NCBI RefSeq assembly: GCF_018603515.1
Contig: NZ_JACATN010000005.1
Location: forward strand, 248,001 to 312,000
Reading direction: 5' to 3'
Length of the DNA stretch: 64,000 bases
DNA from: Zobellia barbeyronii
GTDB taxonomy: Bacteria > Bacteroidota > Bacteroidia > Flavobacteriales > Flavobacteriaceae
The notes below the pieces were generated by a model, which was given only the letters and a program-made list of their open reading frames with translations, was not told the origin of the DNA and did not search any database. Position 1 is the stretch's first letter, and each line of letters begins with the position of its first letter. Of the stretch, positions 55,501-64,000 are shown in pieces. A program made the position numbers and the translations under genes.

Positions 55501-56627
55501 TCATCAAAAGTTTTTGAGAAATCTCGGATACGAGGCACTTGGTTTTCTATAAACTGACTGATTGATGTGTTATATTTAAACTGATTCTCGTAAGGATCGT
55601 ACTTATCCAATCCTTCTTCAGTACCCACCCAAAGCACACCCGAAGCATCAAAATATAGAGAAGAAACCAAGTTGTCCACTAATGAGTCATCATCAGACAA
55701 TTCGGAAAAATACCAATCATACTGCTTAGTCTGGATGTCTTCTAAAGCATCTACTTGCAAAATACCTCCTAAAGTTCCCAGCCAATATTTTCCGTTGGGA
55801 GCTTTTGCTATTGATATAAAATAAGGTCCCAGCTTATCCCTTACTTCAGAATCTTTAATAAGCAAATTTTGAAAGCTATCTTGATCTACATTCAATTTGT
55901 ATAACCCGTTTCTACTACCTGCAAAAATATCCGCCTTCTGGTCTTCGTAAATGAAGTTCACATAAGGGCTAGCTTCATTTTGAACCGATAACAAGTATTG
56001 TTTTATTTGTACAATGGAACCAAGGTTGTCTAAAGAAATTCTAGCTATTCCAACATCGCCATAACTACCAATCCATAAACGGCCTTTAGAATCCTCAAAA
56101 ATTTCTTTAACGTAGGTAAAACCCTCAAGAGGAATTTTACTAAAGCTTTCTTTTTTAGAATCATACAGAAACAACCCTTGGTCTTTGGTACCAACCCAAA
56201 CTCTTTTAAACGAATCTATATGAACAGACCTAATTTCCTTATCTGGTAATGACCCGGTATTATTAGCGTCAGGTAAAAAAACTTTGAATTTATAAGTGTT
56301 TAAATCAAGAAGCGTAAGCCCGTTACGCGTTCCAATCCATAATTGGTTGGTTTCTTTATTAAACTCCAGTGCAGTAATATCATCATTGGGAATGGTATTT
56401 ACAGAGGGTGAAACACTGGTGTATGATTTAAATTCATACCCGTCAAAACGGTTAAGGCCTGAAAATGTTCCAAACCAAAGGAAGCCTTCATTATCTTGAA
56501 CAATGTGTCTTACCGAATTATGAGAAATACCACTAGCATCATTATAATGCTCAAATTTTAATGATTGAGCACACATTCCCCAAACAGAGAAGGTAAACCA
56601 GAAAACACATGCTAATCGGTAGCCCAT
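52596..56627 (-). CDS. Hybrid two-component system sensor/regulator (HTCS) of the polysaccharide locus
   Basis: 1343 residues combining sensor and regulator. Signal peptide (1-20); about a dozen two-component propeller repeats (20-690, e.g. DNEGFLWFGTFSGLNRFD); a Y_Y_Y domain (about 700-775); one membrane helix (about 783-805); histidine kinase with His841 in ISHELRTP and ATPase boxes DDGIGVP and GSGIGLSLV; receiver domain with phospho-acceptor Asp1146 in IADVMMP; AraC-type helix-turn-helix (about 1240-1343). Proteins of this build bind an oligosaccharide in the periplasm and switch on the neighbouring susCD genes. It lies 61 bases downstream of the GH92 gene, same strand. Confidence 0.96.
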   Translation of the reverse strand: MGYRLACVFWFTFSVWGMCAQSLKFEHYNDASGISHNSVRHIVQDNEGFLWFGTFSGLNRFDGYEFKSYTSVSPSVNTIPNDDITALEFNKETNQLWIGTRNGLTLLDLNTYKFKVFLPDANNTGSLPDKEIRSVHIDSFKRVWVGTKDQGLFLYDSKKESFSKIPLEGFTYVKEIFEDSKGRLWIGSYGDVGIARISLDNLGSIVQIKQYLLSVQNEASPYVNFIYEDQKADIFAGSRNGLYKLNVDQDSFQNLLIKDSEVRDKLGPYFISIAKAPNGKYWLGTLGGILQVDALEDIQTKQYDWYFSELSDDDSLVDNLVSSLYFDASGVLWVGTEEGLDKYDPYENQFKYNTSISQFIENQVPRIRDFSKTFDEKIIVATRHNGLFLSKKENYVPLYNTQKDIASMYSLDGKTFYCGLWNGKILVYNYLNKTDKVIDVGFKHAPILAFEPFGNNQMIIASHGEGAVVLNLETQKVDKTYGNLLPTLDINTVKASADNKIWFATQMGVYCYDRQSMKVKAYEAKPEIKVGLPHNNVSDIAIDESGKIWAATRKGLCYYDPALDNFLPVDEIDGLQNRWITNLLSNKDGFLWLNMNNNNLGKYDIASKELKLYHTESGNRLDIFSTRGFYYADDSHMYLGGKEGIITFSPKELSVNEYAPEPIITNIRVQNKAVEIGSVINGQQILKSDINIDRNLILKNTNKNFSLTFSSPSYVNGRQNRYSYILEGFDENWNTVDVRQRTVQYTNLFSGDYVFKVKAMNSHGVWSNVASYQIEILPPFWFTYKAFFLMLLVLALAFYLIRKQIRARIVLKQQWLMERVKRERDEKLNNEKLRFFTNISHELRTPLTLILGPAKQLIEDGKDSGNYFQQSRYNLIHQNANRLLNLVNQVLDFRRAQSGELRLKVTKTDILLYTKNTFRSFEELADDKKINFNLISENNKIEGYIDRDKYDKMLYNLLSNALKFTHNYGHVDLFIEVKEEGSEASLIVEVSDDGIGVPKESQKKIFSRFYQASNSTSLNTGSGIGLSLVKALTELHKGQITVESELNKGSVFTLKLPISRTAYEDDEVFEYEKSQVVEDSPQLITAKKIIQSTHLKERILIIEDNAELRNYLMDYLSDYYKVFEAENGEKGLEVCLNVKPAICIADVMMPVKNGLEFCKALKNDSDISHIPVILLTALSDNDDKIKGYSSGADGYLVKPFDPSLLKTRIENIINSRKELKNRFSEEIESQVNTLTHSPIDQSFMEDLTKLIHENMGNSELNTSLLCQSLGMSSSKLYRKIKELTDLAPNEFIRTIRLKKSAQLLRTKKYNVSEVTTLIGFSDPLYFSRCFKKQFGYPPSQLIK

Positions 56628-56688
56628 AAATTTTTGAGTTGCAATTACAATTTAAGGTTTTAAAAATCAACTCCAAGCTCATCTGGAT

Positions 56689-59001
56689 TTATTCTATTGT
56701 AGGCTGCTCAGAGGTCATTTGAAAATCTAAGGTAACTCCACTAGTTATCAAGTCATGGGTAATATGATATTTTTCGTAAGGTGACTTGTTCAATTGAATA
56801 CTCTTAATGAACACATCATCGTTACTTGCTCCAAGAGAATTTATAATTAAACTTTTTCCGTTCTGAAGGCTAATACTTACTTTATCAAAACTTGGGCTTC
56901 CAAATTCATATTTTGGATTCTCCTCAGTACCTCCATTCATTTGAAATAGGCCTATCTTCATTAATACGGCCAAGCTACCCATTAATCCTTGGTCTTCATC
57001 TCCATTATATCCTGTTGCAGGTGAAAGCCCGCCAAAAACCGTATTAGCAACTCTACGAGACCAATACTGTGTAAGGTCTGGCCTATCTAATTTATTAAAA
57101 ATAAAAGCAGTTTGTATAGATGGCTGGTTTCCGTAATTAATGGGAATATTCCTGTATTCAGGATGCAATTCTTGCGAATGGGAATTACCAGCTGTAAAGC
57201 CTAACTTTTCAGCAGTCTTAAACTGTTCATCTAATTTTTCTACCGCTGCAGACTTCCCTCCCATTAATTTGGCGAGGCCTTCTTCGTCATGAGGTACAAA
57301 CCAGGTAGATTGCGCTCCATTGGATTCTATAAAACCATTTTCATGTTCGTAAGGACTATAATTTTCGCGCCACTTACCCGCTACATCTTTCGGCCTCATC
57401 CATCCTATGGAAGTATCAAAAACATTTTTATAATTCTGTGATCGTTTTAGGAAGTAGTTATAGTCCTCAGTATTCCTGAGTTTTTTAGCCAATTGCGCCA
57501 GTGTCCAATCTTGATAAGCGTATTCCATGGTCATACTTGCGCCATCTTGATGCCCACCAAATTTACCTTCGGGTATTGGGTGAGGCACGTATCCGTTCTC
57601 TACATAATACTTGAGTCCGCCACCTATTGTTGTATTGTGCTCATACCCAGCTTTACCCATAATACCTCCTGGCATATGGTTTTTCTTTAGAGCTTGGTAA
57701 ATTTTCTCCAAATCTTCTGTAATAAGTCCTTTTTGAATTGCACTTACTATAAATGGCGTAGATGAAGCACCGGTCATCACATAAGTATAATTTCCTCCGG
57801 AAGGACCTCTGGGTACCATTCCCCCATCTTTATAATATTGCATCAGAGAGTTTACAAATTCTTCCATAATATCTGGATAGACTAAACCCCAAAGCGTATT
57901 TAGTGTCCATTGTGCTCCCCAAAAAGAATCTGAGTTATAATGATTGAATTTTGGTTTTTCACTATCATCAAGTGGCAATTGGCCTACTCTAAAAGTCTCA
58001 CCCGTATAATCAGGATATGCTCCGTTAGCATCGCTAATAATCCTTCGGCCTTGTAAACTATGCCATAAATCTGTGTAGAATCTCTTTTGTGCGATTTCCG
58101 TATTACCTTCAACTTTTATTCTTCCTAGTAATCCGTTCCACTCTTTCCTAGAATCTTTAACGGTCTGGTCAAAATTCCATTCTGCCAATTCATTATCAAT
58201 ATTACCTTTTGCATTTTCAAAAGAGGTGTATGAAATTCCTGCCTTCATTAAAACTTCATCTGTATCTCCCTTTAAAAAAACTAAGTAATTACCAGTTTTA
58301 TCATCTTTTTCTATTGAAGCTATTTCCGTATCCAAATCAATTGCAAAATAGAGTTTTACAGGCTTTGGCCTTCTAGTAGTTTCTTTGATTACCAATTCCC
58401 CTTTTAAAGATTTGCTATCTATTTGTTCAAGTAATCCATCTGTATTTTCATTCGGACCTAATATTCCATTTAGATTGAAGAGTATTGCTGATTTTTTACC
58501 CTCTTTCGGATAGTTATATTTATGTAATCCCACCCGTGTTGTACTCGTAAGCTCAACATCTATATCATACTTTTCAAGACTTAGAGAATGATATCCTGGA
58601 GATACTTTTTCTTTGTCATGACTGAATTTTGATTTGAAATCTGTAAAAACTGATTTTGCATTCGACTCATTAATAGTAACCGGCATAACTGACAAGCCCG
58701 AAAGTTGCCAAGCGTGAATGTGACTAAAACCCTGAATTGTATCTACTTTATAGCGATAACCACTGCCCCATGCCCCATCTACTTCTGTATCTGGACTAAG
58801 ATTTACCATGCCAAAGGGTCTACTAGCAGATGAAAAGAAAAACCACCTAGAGTTTTCTGTATCTAGTTGTGTGTAAACCAAGTCTACCGGTTCTATACTT
58901 TTTGCCGTTTCTTTTGTCTCTACTTTTGACTCACAAGAAGAGAGCATAACCGCTAGTATAATGTAGATTCCGTAGAAAGGAACTTTCGAAAATAAATTCA
59001 T
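56689..59001 (-). CDS. GH92 family glycoside hydrolase, putative alpha-mannosidase lipoprotein
   Basis: 770 residues from the ATG at 59001, which gives a lipobox with Cys23 (LAVMLSSC); the open frame runs 14 codons further to a TTG that lacks a signal. Family 92 signatures: RPFGMVNLSPDT, SGYRYKVDTIQGFSHIHAWQLSG, TMEYAYQDWTLAQLAK (usual EYAYDDWxIAQ) and GDEDQGLMGSLAVLMKIGLFQMNGG, with FGSPSFDKVSI. GH92 enzymes are calcium-dependent exo-alpha-mannosidases. The wording departs from the textbook forms at several places, so exact linkage specificity is open. Starts 13 bases after the GH115-like gene. Confidence 0.85.
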   Translation of the reverse strand: MNLFSKVPFYGIYIILAVMLSSCESKVETKETAKSIEPVDLVYTQLDTENSRWFFFSSASRPFGMVNLSPDTEVDGAWGSGYRYKVDTIQGFSHIHAWQLSGLSVMPVTINESNAKSVFTDFKSKFSHDKEKVSPGYHSLSLEKYDIDVELTSTTRVGLHKYNYPKEGKKSAILFNLNGILGPNENTDGLLEQIDSKSLKGELVIKETTRRPKPVKLYFAIDLDTEIASIEKDDKTGNYLVFLKGDTDEVLMKAGISYTSFENAKGNIDNELAEWNFDQTVKDSRKEWNGLLGRIKVEGNTEIAQKRFYTDLWHSLQGRRIISDANGAYPDYTGETFRVGQLPLDDSEKPKFNHYNSDSFWGAQWTLNTLWGLVYPDIMEEFVNSLMQYYKDGGMVPRGPSGGNYTYVMTGASSTPFIVSAIQKGLITEDLEKIYQALKKNHMPGGIMGKAGYEHNTTIGGGLKYYVENGYVPHPIPEGKFGGHQDGASMTMEYAYQDWTLAQLAKKLRNTEDYNYFLKRSQNYKNVFDTSIGWMRPKDVAGKWRENYSPYEHENGFIESNGAQSTWFVPHDEEGLAKLMGGKSAAVEKLDEQFKTAEKLGFTAGNSHSQELHPEYRNIPINYGNQPSIQTAFIFNKLDRPDLTQYWSRRVANTVFGGLSPATGYNGDEDQGLMGSLAVLMKIGLFQMNGGTEENPKYEFGSPSFDKVSISLQNGKSLIINSLGASNDDVFIKSIQLNKSPYEKYHITHDLITSGVTLDFQMTSEQPTIE

Positions 59002-59014
59002 ATAATACGTTTCT

Positions 59015-61069
59015 TTAGCTTTTTGAATTGAGATTTGATTCAATTTTATTCAACATTTCAAAAGTTGGAAATCCATTATTCGGTCTTCTGATTTCTGGAT
59101 TGTACCAATTATTCCATTTAGGTGATTTATCACCACTTCTCCTATTTCGATAAATTTCTTCCAATTGTGTTTTGGCCTCTGGTAATAAAGCTTTGGCTTC
59201 GTTTAGAAGCAAATCATCAGATGTATCTTCAAACCCTTTTTTCAATACCGCCATCTTGTGTAGTGTTCGCTCCAAACGAATCAAATCTTGGTATAACACC
59301 ACTGGTAAATACATATAATCATGAAAGAAAGTCTCATTTTCCGTAGTTTCCTTAAGTCCTTTTTCTGCTTCTTGAACCGAAAGATCTATGAGTTCTTCTG
59401 TAACTTTTACATGTTCTAAATCATTCGCTACCCTTTTGTAATCATGAGCTACAGGTGATTTTCCCGGTCTCTGTATTGGGCTATCGGACAAATAGGAAAT
59501 AGCTTCTCTAATTTCCCAAAGGTGCTGAACATAACCAATGCGGTTCTTTTGTGATTCATGTAAAGATTTCATTGACGTTACCGCATGTTTAGCACTCACA
59601 TCATTGAAATAACGCTCTGTCCAATTTTTATAAAATAAATGTGCATTAAAACTTTCTGGGTCATTACATACTTCTGAATACGCCTCAATATTCAGTAAAA
59701 ATGGTCTAAAATTTTGTCCGTTTACCAAGCAAAATTTATCGGCATTATAAGTACTGAACATATTTTTCATTACCGATTCCACTTTTTCTGGATATGGGTT
59801 GTGAACCGTATGGTTTAACCAGTACCCAGCATGCATATAGGTACCAAAGTTGTAACCATCTGTAGTATTAGGCAAATGTTCAAAATCTCCAAAACCATGG
59901 TCAGACCATGCAACTATCCAATCTTTTGGTGGTCTGAAACCATCGTTCCACATTTCCATTCCATCGGAATAGCACACCAAAACCTTGTCCGCCTCCGGTT
60001 TGTATTCATCTACCAAATCCCCAAAAGATTTGTACACCTCATTAAAGACGGCTATTTTCTCTTCTCCACAACTACTTACGTACTCCCAGTCCCATACTTG
60101 ATGACGAGGCCGTAGTATAAAAATGTCAGTTTTACGCAATGGTGTTTTTTCTAGATAATAACGCCATGCCGTTATCCAATCTTCTTTATAATCTTTCCAG
60201 CAGGTAGCTTTATCCGCAGACATAGGATGTATCTGATAGCCAAGCGCAAAGTCTATGGCCACCTTCATTCCTTTTTTCTGTGCGTAGTCTATCATCTTTT
60301 CAACATAGGCCACATCCACTTGGTAATCCGTTAATTCCTTATATTCTGGACGGATGAAAAATTCAGGCCGTCCAAGCATATCAAAAATTTGAATTGCATT
60401 GTATCGTAGTCGCACCAACGAATTAATTAACTCCGTATAACTCTCCCAATCGTATTCTAGTAAATCTCCCCTGTAGTTTGCCAACTCATCTACATCATTC
60501 TCAAAGTAACATAACAATGGTACTTTTGGCGGAGCAATATGCCTATTCTCAAAAGCAAATAGGTCTTTAAGTTCTTTCTTTACTATTTCCTTTCCTGTCC
60601 AATATTGAACAGGATCAACACCCAATATTTCATTTGAATAATCATAAATGGCATACTGAAGACCTTGTACATCAGAGCCAGCTATTACAATTATTTCCTT
60701 TTTATTCTTTAGATTAGTTTTTGCCCAAATACCACCACGTGGACCTGGATTTACTGCAGTAATCTGTATTTTTTTTGATGTATTCAAAGAGGCTATCAAA
60801 GCATTAGATTTTGGTGTTCCCAATAGAATAATTGTTCCTTTTTTAGGAACATCATTAATATTGGCAACCACTTCCACCTTTGTGGATAAAGCCTTTTTTA
60901 AATCATTTTGTAAATCTTCGACGGTATTTAACTCCGTTTCATTCGCTTGTTTCCCGACCACTAAATAAATAGAAGATGTTGGTTCTTTGGAAAAAGCATA
61001 TAATAGAAATAGCCCTATAATGGGAAGTAATAAAAGAACTCGGCTAAATCTTAGTGTTTTAGACGTCAT
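59015..61069 (-). CDS. GH115-like putative glycoside hydrolase
   Basis: 684 residues from the ATG at 61069, chosen because it opens with a signal/anchor (RVLLLLPIIGLFLLYAF). Residues ~30-165 resemble the alpha-glucuronidase N-terminal domain (IVIAGSDVQGLQYAIYDYSN, compare GTIYGIYDLSE). A TIM-barrel-like part follows (YNAIQIFDMLGRPEFF, MKVAIDFALGYQIHP, TDIFILRPRHQ, VLVCYSDGMEMW), then YMHAGYWLNHTVHNPYPEKV, close in plan to GH115 enzymes. The middle is divergent enough that activity on glucuronic acid should not be assumed. Encoded between SusD and GH92 behind a hairpin terminator. Confidence 0.6.
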   Translation of the reverse strand: MTSKTLRFSRVLLLLPIIGLFLLYAFSKEPTSSIYLVVGKQANETELNTVEDLQNDLKKALSTKVEVVANINDVPKKGTIILLGTPKSNALIASLNTSKKIQITAVNPGPRGGIWAKTNLKNKKEIIVIAGSDVQGLQYAIYDYSNEILGVDPVQYWTGKEIVKKELKDLFAFENRHIAPPKVPLLCYFENDVDELANYRGDLLEYDWESYTELINSLVRLRYNAIQIFDMLGRPEFFIRPEYKELTDYQVDVAYVEKMIDYAQKKGMKVAIDFALGYQIHPMSADKATCWKDYKEDWITAWRYYLEKTPLRKTDIFILRPRHQVWDWEYVSSCGEEKIAVFNEVYKSFGDLVDEYKPEADKVLVCYSDGMEMWNDGFRPPKDWIVAWSDHGFGDFEHLPNTTDGYNFGTYMHAGYWLNHTVHNPYPEKVESVMKNMFSTYNADKFCLVNGQNFRPFLLNIEAYSEVCNDPESFNAHLFYKNWTERYFNDVSAKHAVTSMKSLHESQKNRIGYVQHLWEIREAISYLSDSPIQRPGKSPVAHDYKRVANDLEHVKVTEELIDLSVQEAEKGLKETTENETFFHDYMYLPVVLYQDLIRLERTLHKMAVLKKGFEDTSDDLLLNEAKALLPEAKTQLEEIYRNRRSGDKSPKWNNWYNPEIRRPNNGFPTFEMLNKIESNLNSKS

Positions 61070-61104
61070 AATAATCTGATATACGTATCTGTAATTAAGA
61101 AGAT

Positions 61105-61147
61105 GTTTAAAAAATATGGGCAGGAATACCACTCCCGCCCATATTCA
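61105..61147 (-). terminator. Partial terminator between susD and the GH115-like gene
   Basis: On the minus strand AATATGGGC (plus 61137-61145) pairs with GCCCATATT (plus 61113-61121), with GGA/TCC inner pairs, and runs into TTTTTTAA. Such hairpins behind susCD keep transport protein expression above that of downstream enzymes. Confidence 0.75.
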
Positions 61148-61178
61148 ACTAACTCAATTTAACTAAACTCAATTTTTT

Positions 61179-62828
61179 TTAGTATCCTGGGTTCTGCGTC
61201 AATGAACCATCTGAAAGTTCTAATTCACTAGAAGGAATAGGTCTCAACAAGTGAATACTGGCATCAAAAGCACCGTGGTCTTGAACGTGCGGGTTGTAAG
61301 CTAAAATACGCTCCTCTAATTTTCCTGTTCGTTTTAATACGGCCCATCTATTTGCTTCACCAGCTAATTCCAAAGCTCTCTCATTTAGAATATCATCTAT
61401 TGTTACAGAAGTATATTCGTTAGCAACACCAGTTGCACGCTCTCTAACAATGTTCATATGGTTTAACGCTGATCCTGGATTACCGGCAGCTAAATATGCC
61501 TCAGCAGCTATTAAATGTGTTTCTGCTATTCTAAATACAAACGTATCACGAGCACCATCTGTAGCTTCACTAAATATCTCATCGTCAAACTTCTTGAAAA
61601 TAGGGAAGTTAGTTCGCTCTGGATTTAGAGAATATAAATAGTTGACTCCAGGTACGTTATCTGGCTGTCCAAATAAATACTGGTCAGGCTGGTACACCCA
61701 ATACCTGTCCAAACGTTCCGCTAATTCAATAGCATCTATAGCTACTTTTGGGTAATACACAATCGTGTCCCCAGCTACAATAGCATCAGGTCCTTCCTCT
61801 TCATCACCGTCAGCAAGAATTGCTCTGTGTATGGTGGCATCATCTCTACTATCATTATCTGCTAACAAAGAATAGAAAAACGGCGTAGGCATAGCATTAA
61901 AATCACTAAAACCATAAGGAGTAGTTGTTCTGTTTACTCCCGGATAATTTGATACTTGATTCATAAAAAGAGAATGCTTTGTATTCTCTTGATCAGTTGC
62001 AAGCCCATTAGTTCCCCATTGTATTGCAAATAGAATCTCGTCGTTTACTTGATTGTCGTAAGCAAAAACTTCGGCATAAGATTGACTTCTGATATCATAC
62101 GAACCAATGGCTTCTTCAGCAAGCGCTGCCGCGGTATTAAAATCGTCCGAACTTCCAAACGAAGTATAACCTCTTGTTAAATAAACTTCTGATAAAACGT
62201 GTTGTGCAGCTCTTTTTGAAAACCGTCCTGTTTCGGGGTCATTAAGTAAAGTTGGTATAGCATCTTCCAAATCACTAATGATTTGGGCATATGTTTCTTC
62301 CTCTGTGCTTCTGGTGTAGTTTGAACGAATTGTAGTTGGTTCTTCCAAATCTAAAACTAATCCACCATATTGCTGAACCATATTAAAAAATGCCAAACCA
62401 CGTAATGCTTTTGCCTGAGCAATACCATATGCCTTATCTCCTAACTTAGAATCTGTCCAATCAATTTGATTCTCATAACGGTTAATGGCCGTATTAGCTT
62501 TTGCAACAACATCATAATTTTTTGTCCATAAAGATCCGCCAACACCTGAATCAAAACCAAAATAGTCATTGACTGAAGAGACTGAATTCAATTCTCCTTT
62601 AACGGTAAATAAATCGGTACCTAAAAACTTTAAATTGTAATCTTTATATACCTCTCTTAAGGAAGAATATATACCTACAACCAACTGGTCTGCTGTACCT
62701 TCCTCAATGAAATTCTCACTTGTTATGTCTGAAAAAATATCTTCTTCAATATAACTGTCGCATGCACTAAAAGTAATCATACCAAGTAGTACGACGCCTA
62801 TGTGCTTAATTTTTATATCTAGTTTCAT
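61179..62828 (-). CDS. SusD/RagB family nutrient-binding outer-membrane lipoprotein
   Basis: 549 residues. Signal with lipobox Cys23 (MITFSAC). N-terminal tetratricopeptide scaffold with KALRGLAFFNMVQQYGGLVL, the usual SusD wording, and C-terminal RxAETHLIAAEAYLAAGNPGSALNHMNIVRERA and NERALELAGEANRWAVLKRTGKL. It sits on the cell surface as a lid for the SusC pore and binds the glycan. Seventeen bases behind the susC gene. Confidence 0.95.
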   Translation of the reverse strand: MKLDIKIKHIGVVLLGMITFSACDSYIEEDIFSDITSENFIEEGTADQLVVGIYSSLREVYKDYNLKFLGTDLFTVKGELNSVSSVNDYFGFDSGVGGSLWTKNYDVVAKANTAINRYENQIDWTDSKLGDKAYGIAQAKALRGLAFFNMVQQYGGLVLDLEEPTTIRSNYTRSTEEETYAQIISDLEDAIPTLLNDPETGRFSKRAAQHVLSEVYLTRGYTSFGSSDDFNTAAALAEEAIGSYDIRSQSYAEVFAYDNQVNDEILFAIQWGTNGLATDQENTKHSLFMNQVSNYPGVNRTTTPYGFSDFNAMPTPFFYSLLADNDSRDDATIHRAILADGDEEEGPDAIVAGDTIVYYPKVAIDAIELAERLDRYWVYQPDQYLFGQPDNVPGVNYLYSLNPERTNFPIFKKFDDEIFSEATDGARDTFVFRIAETHLIAAEAYLAAGNPGSALNHMNIVRERATGVANEYTSVTIDDILNERALELAGEANRWAVLKRTGKLEERILAYNPHVQDHGAFDASIHLLRPIPSSELELSDGSLTQNPGY

Positions 62829-62845
62829 CTTAATTTTTTATAAAG

Positions 62846-64000
62846 TTAAAAGGCTAATTTCAGACCCAATAAAACTGTTTTTACCGCGTAGGTCATATTG
62901 TAAGAGTTCTGAAGTGCAGTCTCTGGATCAGGTCCCTTATAATCTGTAAAAGTGAATGGATTCTGAACATCCAATGACATTTTTAGTCTTGACATTTTTA
63001 ACTTATCTGCCAGCTCTTGCGGAAATTGATACCCCAAACCAATATTACCAACTCTTACGAATGACAGGTCCTCATAAGTCCACCCAGTATCTCCATAGTC
63101 AGGAATAGGGTAAGCACCATTTGGATTGTTAGGTGTCCAATAATCTAGATCTAAGCTATTAAATACGGCCCCATCTCCAGATGTAGAGAAATTTTGAAAA
63201 AATTCAGAATGTCCGTAAGACCCTTGTCTCGTGTATACTTGTACATTTAACTCTAAGTTCTTATAGTTAAATGTATTGGTCATACCTCCTATCCAATCAG
63301 GAGAATTTTGACCTAACAATACTTTATCATCCTGATCAATTGTACCATCATTATTCTGATCTACAAATTTATACTGACCAGGCAAGTCACCATAAGTAGC
63401 TGCTTCTACGGCTTCATCTATTTGCCAAATCCCGGCAACTGCCGTATTCCAGATGGCATCAACAGGAGCTCCAATTTTTAGGACTCCATGATTCCCAAAA
63501 GGAATTTCATCCAAATCACCATCAATCTCTACTATTTCATTAGTGTTTTTGGTGTAGTTAAAATTAGTTCTCCATGAAAAATTATCCGTTTTAACGTTAA
63601 CCGTATTTAACGTAACCTCTATACCACTATTTCGTACAGATCCAAAATTACCAAGAGCATCTTCATAACCTGTTACATTAGATAAGGTTCTAGCAAGAAT
63701 ACTCCCTTCAGTCTTTTTATTATAATATTCAAAGCTAAGACCAACTCTATTATTTATGATGGAAAGGTCTACACCTAAGTTGTATTCTTTTGAAACTTCC
63801 CAAGTTAAATCTTCGTTAGGTAAGCCAGCAATTGTTTTACCCACACTTGGATTCTCTCCAAAAAGGTAGTTTGATTGTGACAAGAAAGCCAATGAACTAT
63901 AGGCGCCAACTGTACTATCGTTACCAGCTTCACCGTAACTAACACGGAATTTTAAATTATTCAACCAATCTGCATTTTGAAGAAATGACTCCTCACTTGC
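62846..64000 (-). CDS. SusC/RagA family TonB-dependent outer-membrane transporter, C-terminal part
   Basis: The reading frame continues unbroken past the window edge, so only the last ~385 residues are seen. They are the C-terminal beta-barrel: KFRVSYGEAGNDS, YNLGVDLSIINNRVGLSFEYYNKKTEGSIL, NSGIEVTLNTVNVKTDNFSWRTNFNYTKN and the terminal LKLAF-like strand. The plug domain and TonB box lie outside. With SusD it imports the oligosaccharide released at the surface. Upstream promoter not in the window. Confidence 0.95.
   Translation of the reverse strand, partial: ASEESFLQNADWLNNLKFRVSYGEAGNDSTVGAYSSLAFLSQSNYLFGENPSVGKTIAGLPNEDLTWEVSKEYNLGVDLSIINNRVGLSFEYYNKKTEGSILARTLSNVTGYEDALGNFGSVRNSGIEVTLNTVNVKTDNFSWRTNFNYTKNTNEIVEIDGDLDEIPFGNHGVLKIGAPVDAIWNTAVAGIWQIDEAVEAATYGDLPGQYKFVDQNNDGTIDQDDKVLLGQNSPDWIGGMTNTFNYKNLELNVQVYTRQGSYGHSEFFQNFSTSGDGAVFNSLDLDYWTPNNPNGAYPIPDYGDTGWTYEDLSFVRVGNIGLGYQFPQELADKLKMSRLKMSLDVQNPFTFTDYKGPDPETALQNSYNMTYAVKTVLLGLKLAF

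Noticed and set aside
1-64000. CRISPR arrays, restriction or toxin-antitoxin defence islands, prophage or insertion sequences.
   Set aside because: No regular repeat-spacer arrays, transposase or phage-type frames, or recognisable defence families are present.

Overview
The window looks like chromosomal DNA of a marine-type member of the Flavobacteriaceae (Bacteroidota), in the neighbourhood of Zobellia, Maribacter or Arenibacter. The grounds are low GC, almost no Shine-Dalgarno sequences, promoters of the Bacteroidota type (TTTG, 20 bases, TAnnTTTG), a SusC/SusD polysaccharide locus with a hybrid two-component regulator, GldL-related and DUF6952 proteins, and a gapN-type aldehyde dehydrogenase. 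Genus placement is inference. I see no rRNA, complete tRNA, CRISPR array, insertion sequence or prophage.

Layout. 1-3.0 kb: patatin-like lipase and M1 aminopeptidase (-). 3.1-5.2 kb: recG (+). 5.2-10.3 kb: leucine operon leuC-leuD-(leuA/cimA-like)-leuB (+), with a four-helix-bundle gene remnant before leuB and a strong terminator after it. 10.3-13.4 kb: MFS exporter and gapN (-). 13.5-21.7 kb: isoleucine/valine operon ilvD-ilvB-methyltransferase-ilvN-ilvC-ilvA (-), preceded by a leader with all the parts of a translational attenuator. 21.7-24.0 kb: 5-oxoprolinase genes pxpA-pxpB-pxpC (-). 24.3-26.2 kb: a zinc-finger/DUF559-like protein, a GldL-related membrane protein and two tiny single-helix membrane proteins (+). 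26.2-30.2 kb: comM and a penicillin acylase family enzyme (-). 30.2-33.9 kb: a metalloprotease lipoprotein (+) lying between a 125-base fragment of dsbD and the complete dsbD (-). 33.9-37.1 kb: tilS, pabB and an FMN reductase (-). 37.3-39.0 kb: acyltransferase-like membrane protein and CDGSH protein (+). 39.0-42.1 kb: lpdA (-) and a NhaC antiporter (+). 42.3-44.7 kb: peroxide-defence genes ahpC, thioredoxin, DUF6952, tpx, then dgkA (+). 44.7-52.6 kb: envelope and division genes, LTA synthase-like, ftsK, lolA, lptF/G-like and ribB (+). 52.6-64.0 kb: a polysaccharide utilization locus (-) of SusC (cut by the window end), SusD, a GH115-like protein, GH92 and a hybrid two-component regulator.

How they work together. 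The leu and ilv operons together cover branched-chain amino acid synthesis except for certainty about isopropylmalate synthase: the leuA-position enzyme carries the three pyruvate-pocket residues of Leptospira citramalate synthase, so with LeuCD and LeuB it may feed 2-oxobutanoate to the Ilv enzymes beside IlvA. The ilv leader encodes an 18-residue peptide with the run IVVIDVIL, then mutually exclusive antiterminator and terminator hairpins; this is the most striking regulatory structure in the window. The polysaccharide locus is a self-contained unit of uptake, cleavage and sensing aimed at a mannose-containing glycan. No defence system or wholly new multi-gene system was recognised.
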